The position numbers were made by a program, and so were the translations under genes. Below are positions 1 through 5,861 of a DNA stretch of 6,071 bases, piece after piece; position 1 is the first letter of the stretch; each line of letters opens with the position of its first letter. The DNA is from DASUAS01 sp036502765. GTDB lineage: Bacteria; Actinomycetota; Acidimicrobiia; IMCC26256; DASPTH01. Where the stretch lies: NCBI GenBank assembly GCA_036502765.1, contig DASXXX010000285.1:1-6071 (forward strand). The letters are read 5' to 3'. The notes under the pieces were generated by a model. That model was given only the letters and a program-made list of their open reading frames with translations, was not told the DNA's origin and made no database searches.

Positions 1-74
1 TCGCGCACCTCGAGCTCGTAACACAGACCGAGCGCTCGCTCCCGAGCTTCGCGGCGGCTTCCCGTGACGGCCAT
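1..74 (-). CDS. nusB: Transcription antitermination factor NusB (N-terminal 24 codons, cut by window edge)
   Basis: Only the first 24 complete codons are present; the gene runs off the left edge. Reading from the ATG whose complement is at 72-74 gives MAVTGSRREARERALGLCYE and then LEVR. The RREARERAL..YE pattern is the usual start of NusB, an all-helical RNA-binding protein that, with S10/NusE, binds the boxA site in rRNA leader transcripts and helps antitermination. The start lies 17 bases after the efp stop codon, with only a weak purine-rich sequence before it (GGG about 13 bases upstream), so translation may depend on coupling to efp. The efp-nusB order matches other actinobacteria, as I recall from M. 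tuberculosis. The identification rests on a short N-terminus plus gene order, so it is likely but not certain. Confidence 0.8.
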   Translation of the reverse strand, partial: MAVTGSRREARERALGLCYELEVR

Positions 75-90
75 CGTTCGGTGCCGGCCC

Positions 91-654
91 TCAGGCTCGC
101 GCCAGGTATTCCCCGGTGCGGGTGTCGACCTTGATCTTCTCGCCCGGTTCGACGAACAGCGGCACCTGTACGACCAGGCCGGTCTCGAGCGTCGCCGGCT
201 TGCGCGCGCCCGACACGCGGTCGCCCTGCACGCCCGGTTCGGTCTCGGCGACCATCAGCTCGACCGCGGCGGGAAGCTCGGCGGCGACGACCGCGCCCTC
301 GTACATGTGCAGGACCGCGGTGTCGCCTTCCTTGAGGAAGTCGACCGCGCTCCCGAGGTCCTTGGTGGAGACGTTGAGCTGGTCGTACGACTCGCTGTCC
401 ATGAACACCAACGCGTCGCTTTCGCTGTAGAGGTACTGCATCTCGCGCTTGTCGATGATCGCGAGGGGCACCTTCTCGTCGCCGCGGAACGTGCGCTCGA
501 GCACCGCGCCGCCGGCAACCTTCTTGAGCTTGGTGCGCACGAACGCGCCGCCCTTGCCCGGCTTGACGTGCTGGAACTCGACGACCGTGACGAGACCTTC
601 TGACGGCAGGTTCAGCGCCATGCCGTTCTTGAAGTCATTGGACGAGATGCTCAA
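91..654 (-). CDS. efp: Elongation factor P
   Basis: 187-residue EF-P, the normal length. EF-P binds the ribosome between the P and E sites and relieves stalling at consecutive prolines. An N-terminal KOW-like domain (about 1-64) carries the loop KPGKGGAF at 31-38, with the tip lysine at K34; two OB-like domains follow (about 67-127 and 130-187). The family signature is near the C-terminus, with KPATLETG at 152-159 and VPLFVEPGEKIKVDTRTGEY at 164-183. The sequence resembles the actinobacterial subfamily, where the tip lysine is reported to work unmodified; no EpmA/EpmB-type modification gene is nearby. The start is TTG: the reading frame upstream reaches the stop codon of the peptidase gene (673-675) with no other start codon between, the family N-terminus (SSNDFKNGM) begins here, and a GAGGA sits 6 bases before it. 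The gene follows the Xaa-Pro peptidase gene by 18 bases in the same frame. Confidence 0.97.
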   Translation of the reverse strand: MSISSNDFKNGMALNLPSEGLVTVVEFQHVKPGKGGAFVRTKLKKVAGGAVLERTFRGDEKVPLAIIDKREMQYLYSESDALVFMDSESYDQLNVSTKDLGSAVDFLKEGDTAVLHMYEGAVVAAELPAAVELMVAETEPGVQGDRVSGARKPATLETGLVVQVPLFVEPGEKIKVDTRTGEYLARA

Positions 655-660
655 CGAAAG

Positions 661-665
661 TCCTC
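661..665 (-). promoter_or_regulatory. Ribosome binding site of efp (decides the TTG start)
   Basis: On the minus strand GAGGA lies 6 bases before the TTG at 654-652, within the 18-base gap after the peptidase stop codon. It is a good Shine-Dalgarno match at normal spacing and supports the TTG as the true efp start, where no ATG or GTG is available. Confidence 0.75.
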
Positions 666-672
666 GGGAGAA

Positions 673-1803
673 TCAGATGATCAGGTGCTTGGGGAAGGCA
701 GTGAGAGGATCGGAGCCGTCGGGGGTGACGACCACGGTGTCCTCGATGCGCACGCCGCCCACACCAGGGAGATAGACGCCGGGCTCGACCGTGACGACCG
801 AACCGGGTTCCAAGGTATCACGGGCACTTGCGGCCACTCGGGGCTCCTCGTGGATCTCCAGACCCACGCCGTGACCGGTGCCGTGCACGAACGAATCGGC
901 CCATCCCGCGGCCGCGATGACCTCGCGGCATGCTCGGTCGACGGCCGCGCAGTCGACGCCGGCGCGCACCGCGTCGCGGCCCGCCGACTGGCTCTCGCGC
1001 ACGACGTCCCACACGCGCCGAGCTTCGGGACCGGGGTCGCCGACGCTCACGGTGCGGGTCATGTCGGAGCAGTAGCCGTCGACGATGCACCCGAAGTCGA
1101 TGACGACGAGCTCGCCGGCCTCGACCTCACGGGCGCTCGGCCGGGCGTGCGGCTTCGCCGCGTTGGGGCCCGAGGCGACGATCGGATCGAAGCTGTTGCC
1201 GCTGGCACCGCGGCGGCGCATCTCGACCTCGAGGTCGAGCGCGAAGTCGCGCTCGGTCGGCCGTTCCGCGAGGCGAGGGAGCAGTGCACCGAGCGCGTCG
1301 TCGGCGATCGAACACGCGGCGTGGATGCGTGCGACCTCGCCCGGTTCCTTGATGATCCGGAGTCGCTCGACCAGGCCGTTCGTCGGGACGAGCTCGTGAC
1401 CCGCGAGCACACTCGCGAGGTCGCGCTGCTGGCCCCAGGTCACCGCGTGGGCTTCCAGACCGACGCGCGCACCGGGTGCGAGCGCGGCAGCGAGCGTGGC
1501 GCGCTGTTGCGCGACGGTCGCACCGATCTCGATCTGCGCGCCGACACCGACCGCGGTGAGCTGCTCTTCCGCCTGGGTGCGGTAGCGACCGTCCGACGTG
1601 AAGACGAGCGCGTCGTCGGTGACGAGCAGCATCGCCGAGCTGCCGGTGAAGCCGGTGAGGTAGCGCACGTTGGGGAGGTGGGTGACGAGCAGCGCGTCGA
1701 CGCCGGCGTCGGCCAGCAACGGACGGAGCCGCCCGGCGCGACCGGCGACGTCCATCACGGGGAGGGCGTCCAGTGCGGTGCCTCCCTCGAAGGTGGCGGT
1801 CAT
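673..1803 (-). CDS. pepQ: M24-family Xaa-Pro peptidase (PepQ/aminopeptidase P type)
   Basis: 376-residue cytoplasmic metallopeptidase of the pita-bread M24B group, predicted to cut Xaa-Pro bonds in dipeptides or at peptide N-termini using two divalent metal ions. An N-terminal creatinase-like domain (about 20-150; THLPNVRYLTGFTGSSAML at 41-59) precedes the catalytic domain (about 155-370). All five expected metal ligands are visible: D236 (VVIDFG), D247 (SDMTRT), H311 (HGTGHGVG), E340 (VEPG) and E354 (RIEDT). H219 in KPHARPS and H318 in EIHEEP fit the accessory active-site histidines. The ATG overlaps the aroQ stop by four bases (ATGA) and has GGAG five bases upstream. The gene sits between aroQ and efp, as for B. 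subtilis yqhT and M. tuberculosis pepQ. Motifs do not separate prolidase (dipeptides only) from aminopeptidase P (longer peptides), so the symbol is a context-based choice. Confidence 0.92.
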   Translation of the reverse strand: MTATFEGGTALDALPVMDVAGRAGRLRPLLADAGVDALLVTHLPNVRYLTGFTGSSAMLLVTDDALVFTSDGRYRTQAEEQLTAVGVGAQIEIGATVAQQRATLAAALAPGARVGLEAHAVTWGQQRDLASVLAGHELVPTNGLVERLRIIKEPGEVARIHAACSIADDALGALLPRLAERPTERDFALDLEVEMRRRGASGNSFDPIVASGPNAAKPHARPSAREVEAGELVVIDFGCIVDGYCSDMTRTVSVGDPGPEARRVWDVVRESQSAGRDAVRAGVDCAAVDRACREVIAAAGWADSFVHGTGHGVGLEIHEEPRVAASARDTLEPGSVVTVEPGVYLPGVGGVRIEDTVVVTPDGSDPLTAFPKHLII

Positions 1804-2255
1804 GAGCTCTCCAGGTCTTTGGCGAGGAGCCCGATGGCGCCCTCGACGGCGAGGCGGTACCCCGCGCCACCGAAGCCGGCCATGGTGGCGGTCATGTAGG
1901 GCGAGATCACGGAGTCGTGGCGCCAGTGCTCGCGCGCCTCGGGGTTGGAGATGTGCAGCTCGACCTTCACACCCTCGAACGTGGCCAGGGCGTCGGCGAG
2001 CGCAAACGAGTAGTGCGTGAAGGCCCCGGCGTTGATCACGATGGCGACGCAGCGACGACGTGCGTGGTGGATGGCATCGACCAGATCACCTTCGTGGTTC
2101 GACTGCGCGTGCTCGAGGCCGTAGCCGTGCGCACGCGCGGTCGTGGTGGCGAGGTCGACCAGATCGGCGAGCGTGGTGGTGCCGTAGATCTCGGGCTCGC
2201 GCTCGCCGAGCAGGTTCAGGTTCGGCCCGGACAGCAACAGGATGGTTCCGCTCAC
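1800..2255 (-). CDS. aroQ: 3-dehydroquinate dehydratase, type II
   Basis: 151-residue type II dehydroquinase, which converts 3-dehydroquinate to 3-dehydroshikimate (third step of the shikimate pathway) and normally forms a dodecamer. It starts VSGTILLLSGPNLNLLGERE, the standard family N-terminus. Visible active-site residues are N12, R19 and catalytic Y24 (EIYG), N75 and H81 (INAGAFTHYS), H101 (ELHISNPE) and R112 (HWRHDS); spacing agrees with the M. tuberculosis enzyme as I recall it. The GTG at 2255-2253 is chosen because family proteins begin a few residues before the GPNLNLLG motif and it leaves a 4-base gap after aroB. An in-frame ATG six codons upstream (2273-2271) would overlap aroB by 14 bases; neither start has a clear Shine-Dalgarno sequence. 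The stop overlaps the peptidase ATG as ATGA. The catalytic identity is secure; the start is less so. Confidence 0.96.
   Translation of the reverse strand: MSGTILLLSGPNLNLLGEREPEIYGTTTLADLVDLATTTARAHGYGLEHAQSNHEGDLVDAIHHARRRCVAIVINAGAFTHYSFALADALATFEGVKVELHISNPEAREHWRHDSVISPYMTATMAGFGGAGYRLAVEGAIGLLAKDLESS
1809..1812 (-). promoter_or_regulatory. Ribosome binding site of the Xaa-Pro peptidase gene
   Basis: The minus strand reads GGAG five bases before the ATG at 1803, inside the last codons of aroQ. It shows that this ATGA junction has its own initiation signal, unlike the aroC/aroK and aroE/prepilin-peptidase junctions. Confidence 0.6.
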
Positions 2256-2259
2256 CCGA

Positions 2260-3354
2260 TCATCGTCCCACATCCGCGGCCACACCGACTGCGCGAAACG
2301 CGACGTCGAGCGCGCGCACGTCGGGGTCGTGCACCGTCTCGAGCCCGAGCGGACCCGGGAGCACGAAGGTGAGCCCACCCACCGCCTTCTTGTCGCGCTG
2401 CATCGACCCGATCAGCGCGTCGCGATCAGGGGCACCTGGCACCGCGGTCGGGAGATCGAGCGACGACACGACGTTGCGGTACTGGTCGACGGCGTCGGCG
2501 TCGATGCGCTCGAGCGCACCGGCGAGCGCGCCGGCGAACACCAGACCCACGGCAACCGCCTCGCCGTGCAGCAGCTCATAGCCACCGACCGACTCCAGCG
2601 CGTGGGCGAGCGTGTGCCCGAGGTTGAGCGTGGCGCGCACGCCGGTGCGCTCCTGCGGGTCGATCGCCACGACGTGTGCCTTCATCGCCGCGCAGGCGGC
2701 GACCAGGTCGGTGAGCACGTCGGTGTCGCGGGCGACGATCGCGCTGGCGTGCTGCTCGACGATCGCGTCCACGCGCTCGCCGCCGGGCATGAGCGCGTAC
2801 TTCGCGACCTCGCCGAGACCGGCGCGGTACTCGCGCGGCGGCAGCGTCGTGAGCGTGGTGACGTCGGCGTAGACCGCGAGCGGCTGGTGGAACGCGCCAA
2901 CGAGGTTCTTGCCCTCGGGGAGGTTGACCGCGGTCTTGCCACCGATGGCGGCGTCGACCTGCGCGAGGAGCGTGGTCGGTGCCTGCACCACGCTGACCCC
3001 GCGGTGGTACACCGACGCGGCGAACCCGGCGGTGTCACCCACCACTCCCCCGCCCAGCGCGATGACGGCGTCGGCGCGCAGGAGGCCCCAGGCGGCGAAG
3101 CGCGAGCACAGGTCGTCGACAGTGGCGAGGGACTTGGCGTCCTCACCGTCGCCGATGAGGAAGAGATCGGTGGTGACACCGGCCTGCTGCAGCGACGCGA
3201 TGAGCGCGGGCGCGTGGAAGTCGGCGACGCCGGGCTGACTCACGACCGCGACGCGCCGGCGGTCGCCGAGCAGCGCGCCGGCGTCGGCGAGCGCGCCGGC
3301 GCCGACGAGCACGTCGTACGGCGCATCGGTCAGCGCGACGGTCACCCGTTCCAC
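2260..3354 (-). CDS. aroB: 3-dehydroquinate synthase
   Basis: 364-residue NAD- and metal-dependent enzyme converting DAHP to 3-dehydroquinate (second shikimate step), a typical length. The N-terminal NAD-binding region runs to about 175, with GDGEDAKSL at 68-76 and the glycine-rich ALGGGVVGDTAGF at 99-111. Substrate-binding PTTLLAQVDAAIGGKTAVN spans 126-144, followed by EGKN at 147-150. Zinc ligands in the C-terminal helical domain are E182 (LGEVAKYA), H247 (NLGHTLAHALE) and H263 (LHGEAVAVG). Start choice: GTG at 3354-3352 has a strong GGAGGAG 8 bases upstream and gives MERVTVALTD; a second GTG three codons later (3345-3343) would make a GTGA overlap with the aroK stop like other junctions here, giving 361 residues, but puts the GGAGGAG 17 bases away. 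Either way the gene overlaps the end of aroK. The stop is 4 bases before the aroQ start. Confidence 0.97.
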   Translation of the reverse strand: MERVTVALTDAPYDVLVGAGALADAGALLGDRRRVAVVSQPGVADFHAPALIASLQQAGVTTDLFLIGDGEDAKSLATVDDLCSRFAAWGLLRADAVIALGGGVVGDTAGFAASVYHRGVSVVQAPTTLLAQVDAAIGGKTAVNLPEGKNLVGAFHQPLAVYADVTTLTTLPPREYRAGLGEVAKYALMPGGERVDAIVEQHASAIVARDTDVLTDLVAACAAMKAHVVAIDPQERTGVRATLNLGHTLAHALESVGGYELLHGEAVAVGLVFAGALAGALERIDADAVDQYRNVVSSLDLPTAVPGAPDRDALIGSMQRDKKAVGGLTFVLPGPLGLETVHDPDVRALDVAFRAVGVAADVGR

Positions 3355-3893
3355 GCGCGGAACTCCTCCATCACGGCGGCGGCGACGTCGTCGGGCGCAC
3401 GGCCGTCGGTCTGCACCTGCACGTGGGCCGCGGCTTCGTACGCGGGTTCCCGCAGTGCACCGAGTCGCTCGAGGGTCGCGGTCTTGTCGCCACCCGCGAG
3501 CAACGGGCGCGAGTCGTCGTGCACGAGACGCGACGCGAGTTCGGCCGACGAGGCGACGAGCCACACCACGACACCGGTGGCGCGCAGCGCGCGCCGGTTG
3601 TCGGCGTCGACCACCGCGCCGCCACCACAGGAGATGACGAGCGGAGTGGGCGAGGCGGCGGCGTCGGCGACAGCCAGGCGCTCACGCAACCGGAAGCCCT
3701 GCTCGCCCTCGGCGGACCAGACGGCCTCGAAGGGGACACCCGCCGACGCGACGACGAGCTCGTCGGTGTCGACGAACGGCCGGTCGAGGAGCTCGGCGCA
3801 GCGCTGGCCGACGGTGGTCTTGCCCGCGCCCATCAAGCCGACGAGCACGAGGTGCCTCCCCGACGAACCGTCAAATTGGACGGCGTCGGTCAT
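3342..3893 (-). CDS. aroK: Shikimate kinase
   Basis: 183-residue P-loop kinase that phosphorylates shikimate with ATP to shikimate-3-phosphate (fifth step). Walker A is GLMGAGKTT at 19-27. VDTDE at 41-45 supplies D42 (magnesium-associated) and D44 (shikimate-binding). R68 in GFRLRE, the CGGGAV segment at 89-94, R129 in DDSRPLL (lid) and R148 in LREPAYE are at the expected family positions. About ten extra residues precede the first strand, a mild extension. The ATG overlaps the aroC stop by four bases (ATGA, 3890-3893) and has no recognisable Shine-Dalgarno sequence, so translation probably relies on ribosomes finishing aroC. Its own 3' end encodes the GGAGGAG that serves aroB. Substrate could in principle be gluconate, but the DTD and GGG motifs and the neighbours make shikimate clear. 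Confidence 0.97.
   Translation of the reverse strand: MTDAVQFDGSSGRHLVLVGLMGAGKTTVGQRCAELLDRPFVDTDELVVASAGVPFEAVWSAEGEQGFRLRERLAVADAAASPTPLVISCGGGAVVDADNRRALRATGVVVWLVASSAELASRLVHDDSRPLLAGGDKTATLERLGALREPAYEAAAHVQVQTDGRAPDDVAAAVMEEFRAWNG
3363..3369 (-). promoter_or_regulatory. Ribosome binding site of aroB, embedded in the end of aroK
   Basis: The minus strand reads GGAGGAG here, a near-perfect anti-16S match, 8 bases before the GTG at 3354. It also encodes part of the Met-Glu-Glu segment at residues 175-177 of AroK. This decides for the upstream GTG as the aroB start. Confidence 0.7.
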
Positions 3894-5044
3894 CGCAACG
3901 ACGCGAGGTATGAAGCGTGATTGCGCACGAGCTCGTCGAGCGAGTCGCCGCCGAACTTCCGGGTGACCTCGTTGGCGAGGACGAGCGCGGTCATCGTCTC
4001 GGCCACGACCCCCGACGCGGGCACCGCGGTGACGTCGGTGCGCTCCTTGAACGAGACCGTCTCCTCTTTGGTGGTGGTGTCGACGGTCTTCAGCACCGGA
4101 CGGTTGAGGGTGGCGAGTGGTTTCATCGCGACGCGCGCCACGAGCAAGCCGCCGGTGGTCATCCCGCCCTCGGTGCCGCCGGCGAGGGTGGAACCGCGCG
4201 TGTACTCCTGCGCCTCGGCGTCCCAGAGGATCTCGTCGTGGGCGTCGCTGCCGCGGCGACCCGCGACCTCGAACCCGTCGCCGATCTCGACGCCCTTCAT
4301 GGCCTGGATGCTCATGAGCGCCTGCGCGAGCAGGCCGTCGAGCTTGCGGTCCCAGTGGACGTGCGAGCCGAGCCCCGCGGGCACGCCGTAGCCGAGGACC
4401 TCGACCACGCCACCGAGCGAGTCGCCCACCTTGGCGGCGGCCTCGACCTCGGCGATCATCGCCGCCTCCGCCTCCTTGTCGAAGCAACGCACCGGGGACT
4501 CGTCGACCGTGGGCAGGTCGGCGGGCGTCGGCCGGCGCTCCACGTCGGCGCGGGCCTGGCCCATCTGGATCACGTGGCTGAGGATCTCGGTGCCGATCTC
4601 GGCCAGGAGCAGCTTGGCCAGGGTGCCGGCGGCGACGCGCGCCGCGGTCTCCCGGGCACTGGCCCGCTCGAGCACGTTGCGGGCGTCGTCGAAGCCGTAC
4701 TTCTGCATGCCGACGAGGTCGGCGTGACCGGGGCGGGGCTGGTGGAGGGGCTTCTCGGTGGCACCCGGTGCGGGCGACATCTCCTCCTGCCACTTCGGCC
4801 ACTCGGTGTTGTGGATCACGATCGACACCGGCGACCCGAGGGTGAGGCCGTGGCGGACGCCGCCGAGGAGCTCGACGTCGTCGCGCTCGAAGCGCATGCG
4901 GGGGCCGCGACCGAACCCGAGGCGGCGGCGGGCGAGCTCGTCGCCGATCTGCTCGACGGTGACGGGCAGGCCCGCGGGCAGGCCCTCGACCACCACCGTG
5001 AGGGCGGGGCCGTGGGACTCACCGGCGGTCAGGTAACGCAGCAC
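3890..5044 (-). CDS. aroC: Chorismate synthase
   Basis: 384-residue enzyme making chorismate from 5-enolpyruvylshikimate-3-phosphate (seventh and last step of the common aromatic pathway). It needs reduced FMN, which it does not consume. Signature one is at 8-16 (GESHGPALT; catalytic H11). The second conserved block is RPGHADLVGMQKYGF at 104-118 (catalytic H107) followed by DARNVLERASARETAARVA at 120-138. GGTEGGMTTGG at 289-299 is the third, and RTDVTAVPA at 335-343 carries D337, equivalent to the conserved C-terminal aspartate. The insertion around HNTEWPKWQEEMSP (78-91) resembles actinobacterial AroC. The start is GTG at 5044-5042 with GAGG 8 bases upstream, giving MLRYLTAGESHG as in the family. 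No NADPH:flavin reductase is visible nearby. The stop overlaps the aroK start by four bases. Confidence 0.98.
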   Translation of the reverse strand: MLRYLTAGESHGPALTVVVEGLPAGLPVTVEQIGDELARRRLGFGRGPRMRFERDDVELLGGVRHGLTLGSPVSIVIHNTEWPKWQEEMSPAPGATEKPLHQPRPGHADLVGMQKYGFDDARNVLERASARETAARVAAGTLAKLLLAEIGTEILSHVIQMGQARADVERRPTPADLPTVDESPVRCFDKEAEAAMIAEVEAAAKVGDSLGGVVEVLGYGVPAGLGSHVHWDRKLDGLLAQALMSIQAMKGVEIGDGFEVAGRRGSDAHDEILWDAEAQEYTRGSTLAGGTEGGMTTGGLLVARVAMKPLATLNRPVLKTVDTTTKEETVSFKERTDVTAVPASGVVAETMTALVLANEVTRKFGGDSLDELVRNHASYLASLR

Positions 5045-5052
5045 GCTCAGAA

Positions 5053-5056
5053 CCTC
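5053..5056 (-). promoter_or_regulatory. Ribosome binding site of aroC
   Basis: GAGG on the minus strand lies 8 bases before the GTG start of aroC. It is a moderate Shine-Dalgarno match at normal spacing and supports independent initiation of aroC after the 124-base gap. Confidence 0.6.
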
Positions 5057-5085
5057 GGCGTTCGGGCTGGAACGGGGGACGATCC

Positions 5086-5091
5086 AGGATA
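5086..5091 (-). promoter_or_regulatory. Candidate -10 box (TATCCT) upstream of aroC
   Basis: The 124-base gap 5045-5168 between the prepilin peptidase and aroC is the only non-coding stretch here long enough for a promoter. TATCCT fits the actinobacterial TAnnnT pattern and lies about 40 bases before the aroC start. No good -35 box is seen at 16-18 bases; the TTGCAG further upstream is about 36 bases away, too far. Many actinobacterial promoters have weak -35 elements, so this is possible but weak. No terminator hairpin with a T-tract is seen in the gap. Confidence 0.25.
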
Positions 5092-5168
5092 CCGGCGCCC
5101 TCTCGGACCCCTCCGCTCATTCGCCGCCTGCAAACTCGCCCGCCGGAAGGTCGAAGGCGACGGATGGC

Positions 5169-5861
5169 TCAGCGGCCCAGGTACCAGTCGACGATCGGCG
5201 TGCCGACGAGGATCGCAGTGAGCGCGCCGGCCACCATGAACGGGCCGAACGGGATCTGCTGCTTGGACTTGCGGCGCCGGGCGACGACGAGCGCCATGCC
5301 GATCACCGCGCCGTAGAGGAACCCGAGGAAGAACCCGAGCACCACCTCGCCCCACCCGAGCACACCGAGCGACAGGCCGAGCGAGAACGAGAGCCGCACG
5401 TCGCCGAAGCCCATGGCTCGCGGCATGAACCAGTTGATGGCGAAGAGGAAGGCGAACCAGATGGCTCCCGCGAGCAACCCGCGGAGGAAGTCGTCGAAGT
5501 TGCCGTCCAGCGCGGTGCCGGCTGCGAGCAGGACGAGCATCGCCCCGGTGAGCGGATAGACGATCTTGTTCGGGAGCAGGTAGGTCTCGAGGTCGATCAC
5601 CGCGAGGGCGACGAGTCCGCCGGCGAGCACGAGGTACGCGGGCAACAGCCACGAGTCGTCGAAGCGGGCGGCGGTGGCGCCGAACAGCGCGCCGGTGAGC
5701 ACGGTGACGACCACTCGTCGCGTCATCGACGCCGGCGGCTCGGCGCCGTCGGGCGGAACGAACTCCGGCACCAGAAGCGGAACGCGAGTGATCACCGGGT
5801 CGAGCAACCACCCGACCACCAGGCCGAGGATCGAGCAACCGACGACGAGGAGCGCGGTCAT
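5169..5861 (-). CDS. Prepilin peptidase, A24 family, short form without zinc-binding cysteines
   Basis: 230-residue integral membrane aspartyl protease with about eight hydrophobic segments (roughly 3-25, 48-65, 71-89, 99-117, 127-147, 157-170, 172-194, 206-222). A24 enzymes remove the leader of type IV prepilin-like proteins at the cytoplasmic face. Both catalytic aspartates are present: D90 in AVIDLETYLLPN and D154 in the GxGD motif (MGFGD). QQIPFGPFMVAGAL at 201-214 is a classic C-terminal family motif. The first segment (GLVVGWLLDPVITRVP) corresponds to the PilD start (family form SFLNVVIYRLP), but the loop after it (29-48) is short and lacks the four cysteines of the methyltransferase part, so N-methylation is doubtful. 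The ATG overlaps the aroE stop as ATGA and has no Shine-Dalgarno sequence. No pilus genes are in the window; M. tuberculosis, as I recall, also has a related gene beside aroE. Confidence 0.88.
   Translation of the reverse strand: MTALLVVGCSILGLVVGWLLDPVITRVPLLVPEFVPPDGAEPPASMTRRVVVTVLTGALFGATAARFDDSWLLPAYLVLAGGLVALAVIDLETYLLPNKIVYPLTGAMLVLLAAGTALDGNFDDFLRGLLAGAIWFAFLFAINWFMPRAMGFGDVRLSFSLGLSLGVLGWGEVVLGFFLGFLYGAVIGMALVVARRRKSKQQIPFGPFMVAGALTAILVGTPIVDWYLGR

Noticed and set aside
685..1899. A 404-codon plus-strand open frame opposite the Xaa-Pro peptidase
   Set aside because: The minus-strand frame contains all five metal ligands of an M24 enzyme; the plus-strand product is low-complexity and unrecognisable.
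1800..2273. Longer aroQ start at the ATG 2273-2271
   Set aside because: It would add six residues (MWDDDR) absent from the usual family N-terminus, overlaps aroB by 14 bases and has no Shine-Dalgarno sequence; the GTG at 2255 fits the family better, though the ATG cannot be excluded.
3272..3301. Direct repeat of AGCGCGCCGGCG (3272-3283 and 3290-3301), with another copy at 2525-2536
   Set aside because: The copies fall in Ala/Gly/Leu-rich coding sequence of aroB and reflect repeated codon choice in GC-rich DNA; spacing is irregular and there is no array or flanking duplication.
2242..3966. A 574-codon open frame on the plus strand opposite aroB and aroK
   Set aside because: Its product has arginine-, glycine- and valine-rich composition with no recognisable domain, and it lies antisense to two clearly conserved enzymes. 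Such long antisense frames are expected in high-GC DNA, where stop codons are scarce.
5045..5168. Possible terminator after the prepilin peptidase gene
   Set aside because: Only short GC stems such as CGCC...GGCG with an 11-base loop are visible and no T-tract follows; nothing distinguishes it from background.
3917..5221. A 434-codon open frame on the plus strand opposite aroC
   Set aside because: It is the antisense shadow of a well-supported chorismate synthase gene, shows no family motif, and its codon third positions follow those of the opposite strand.
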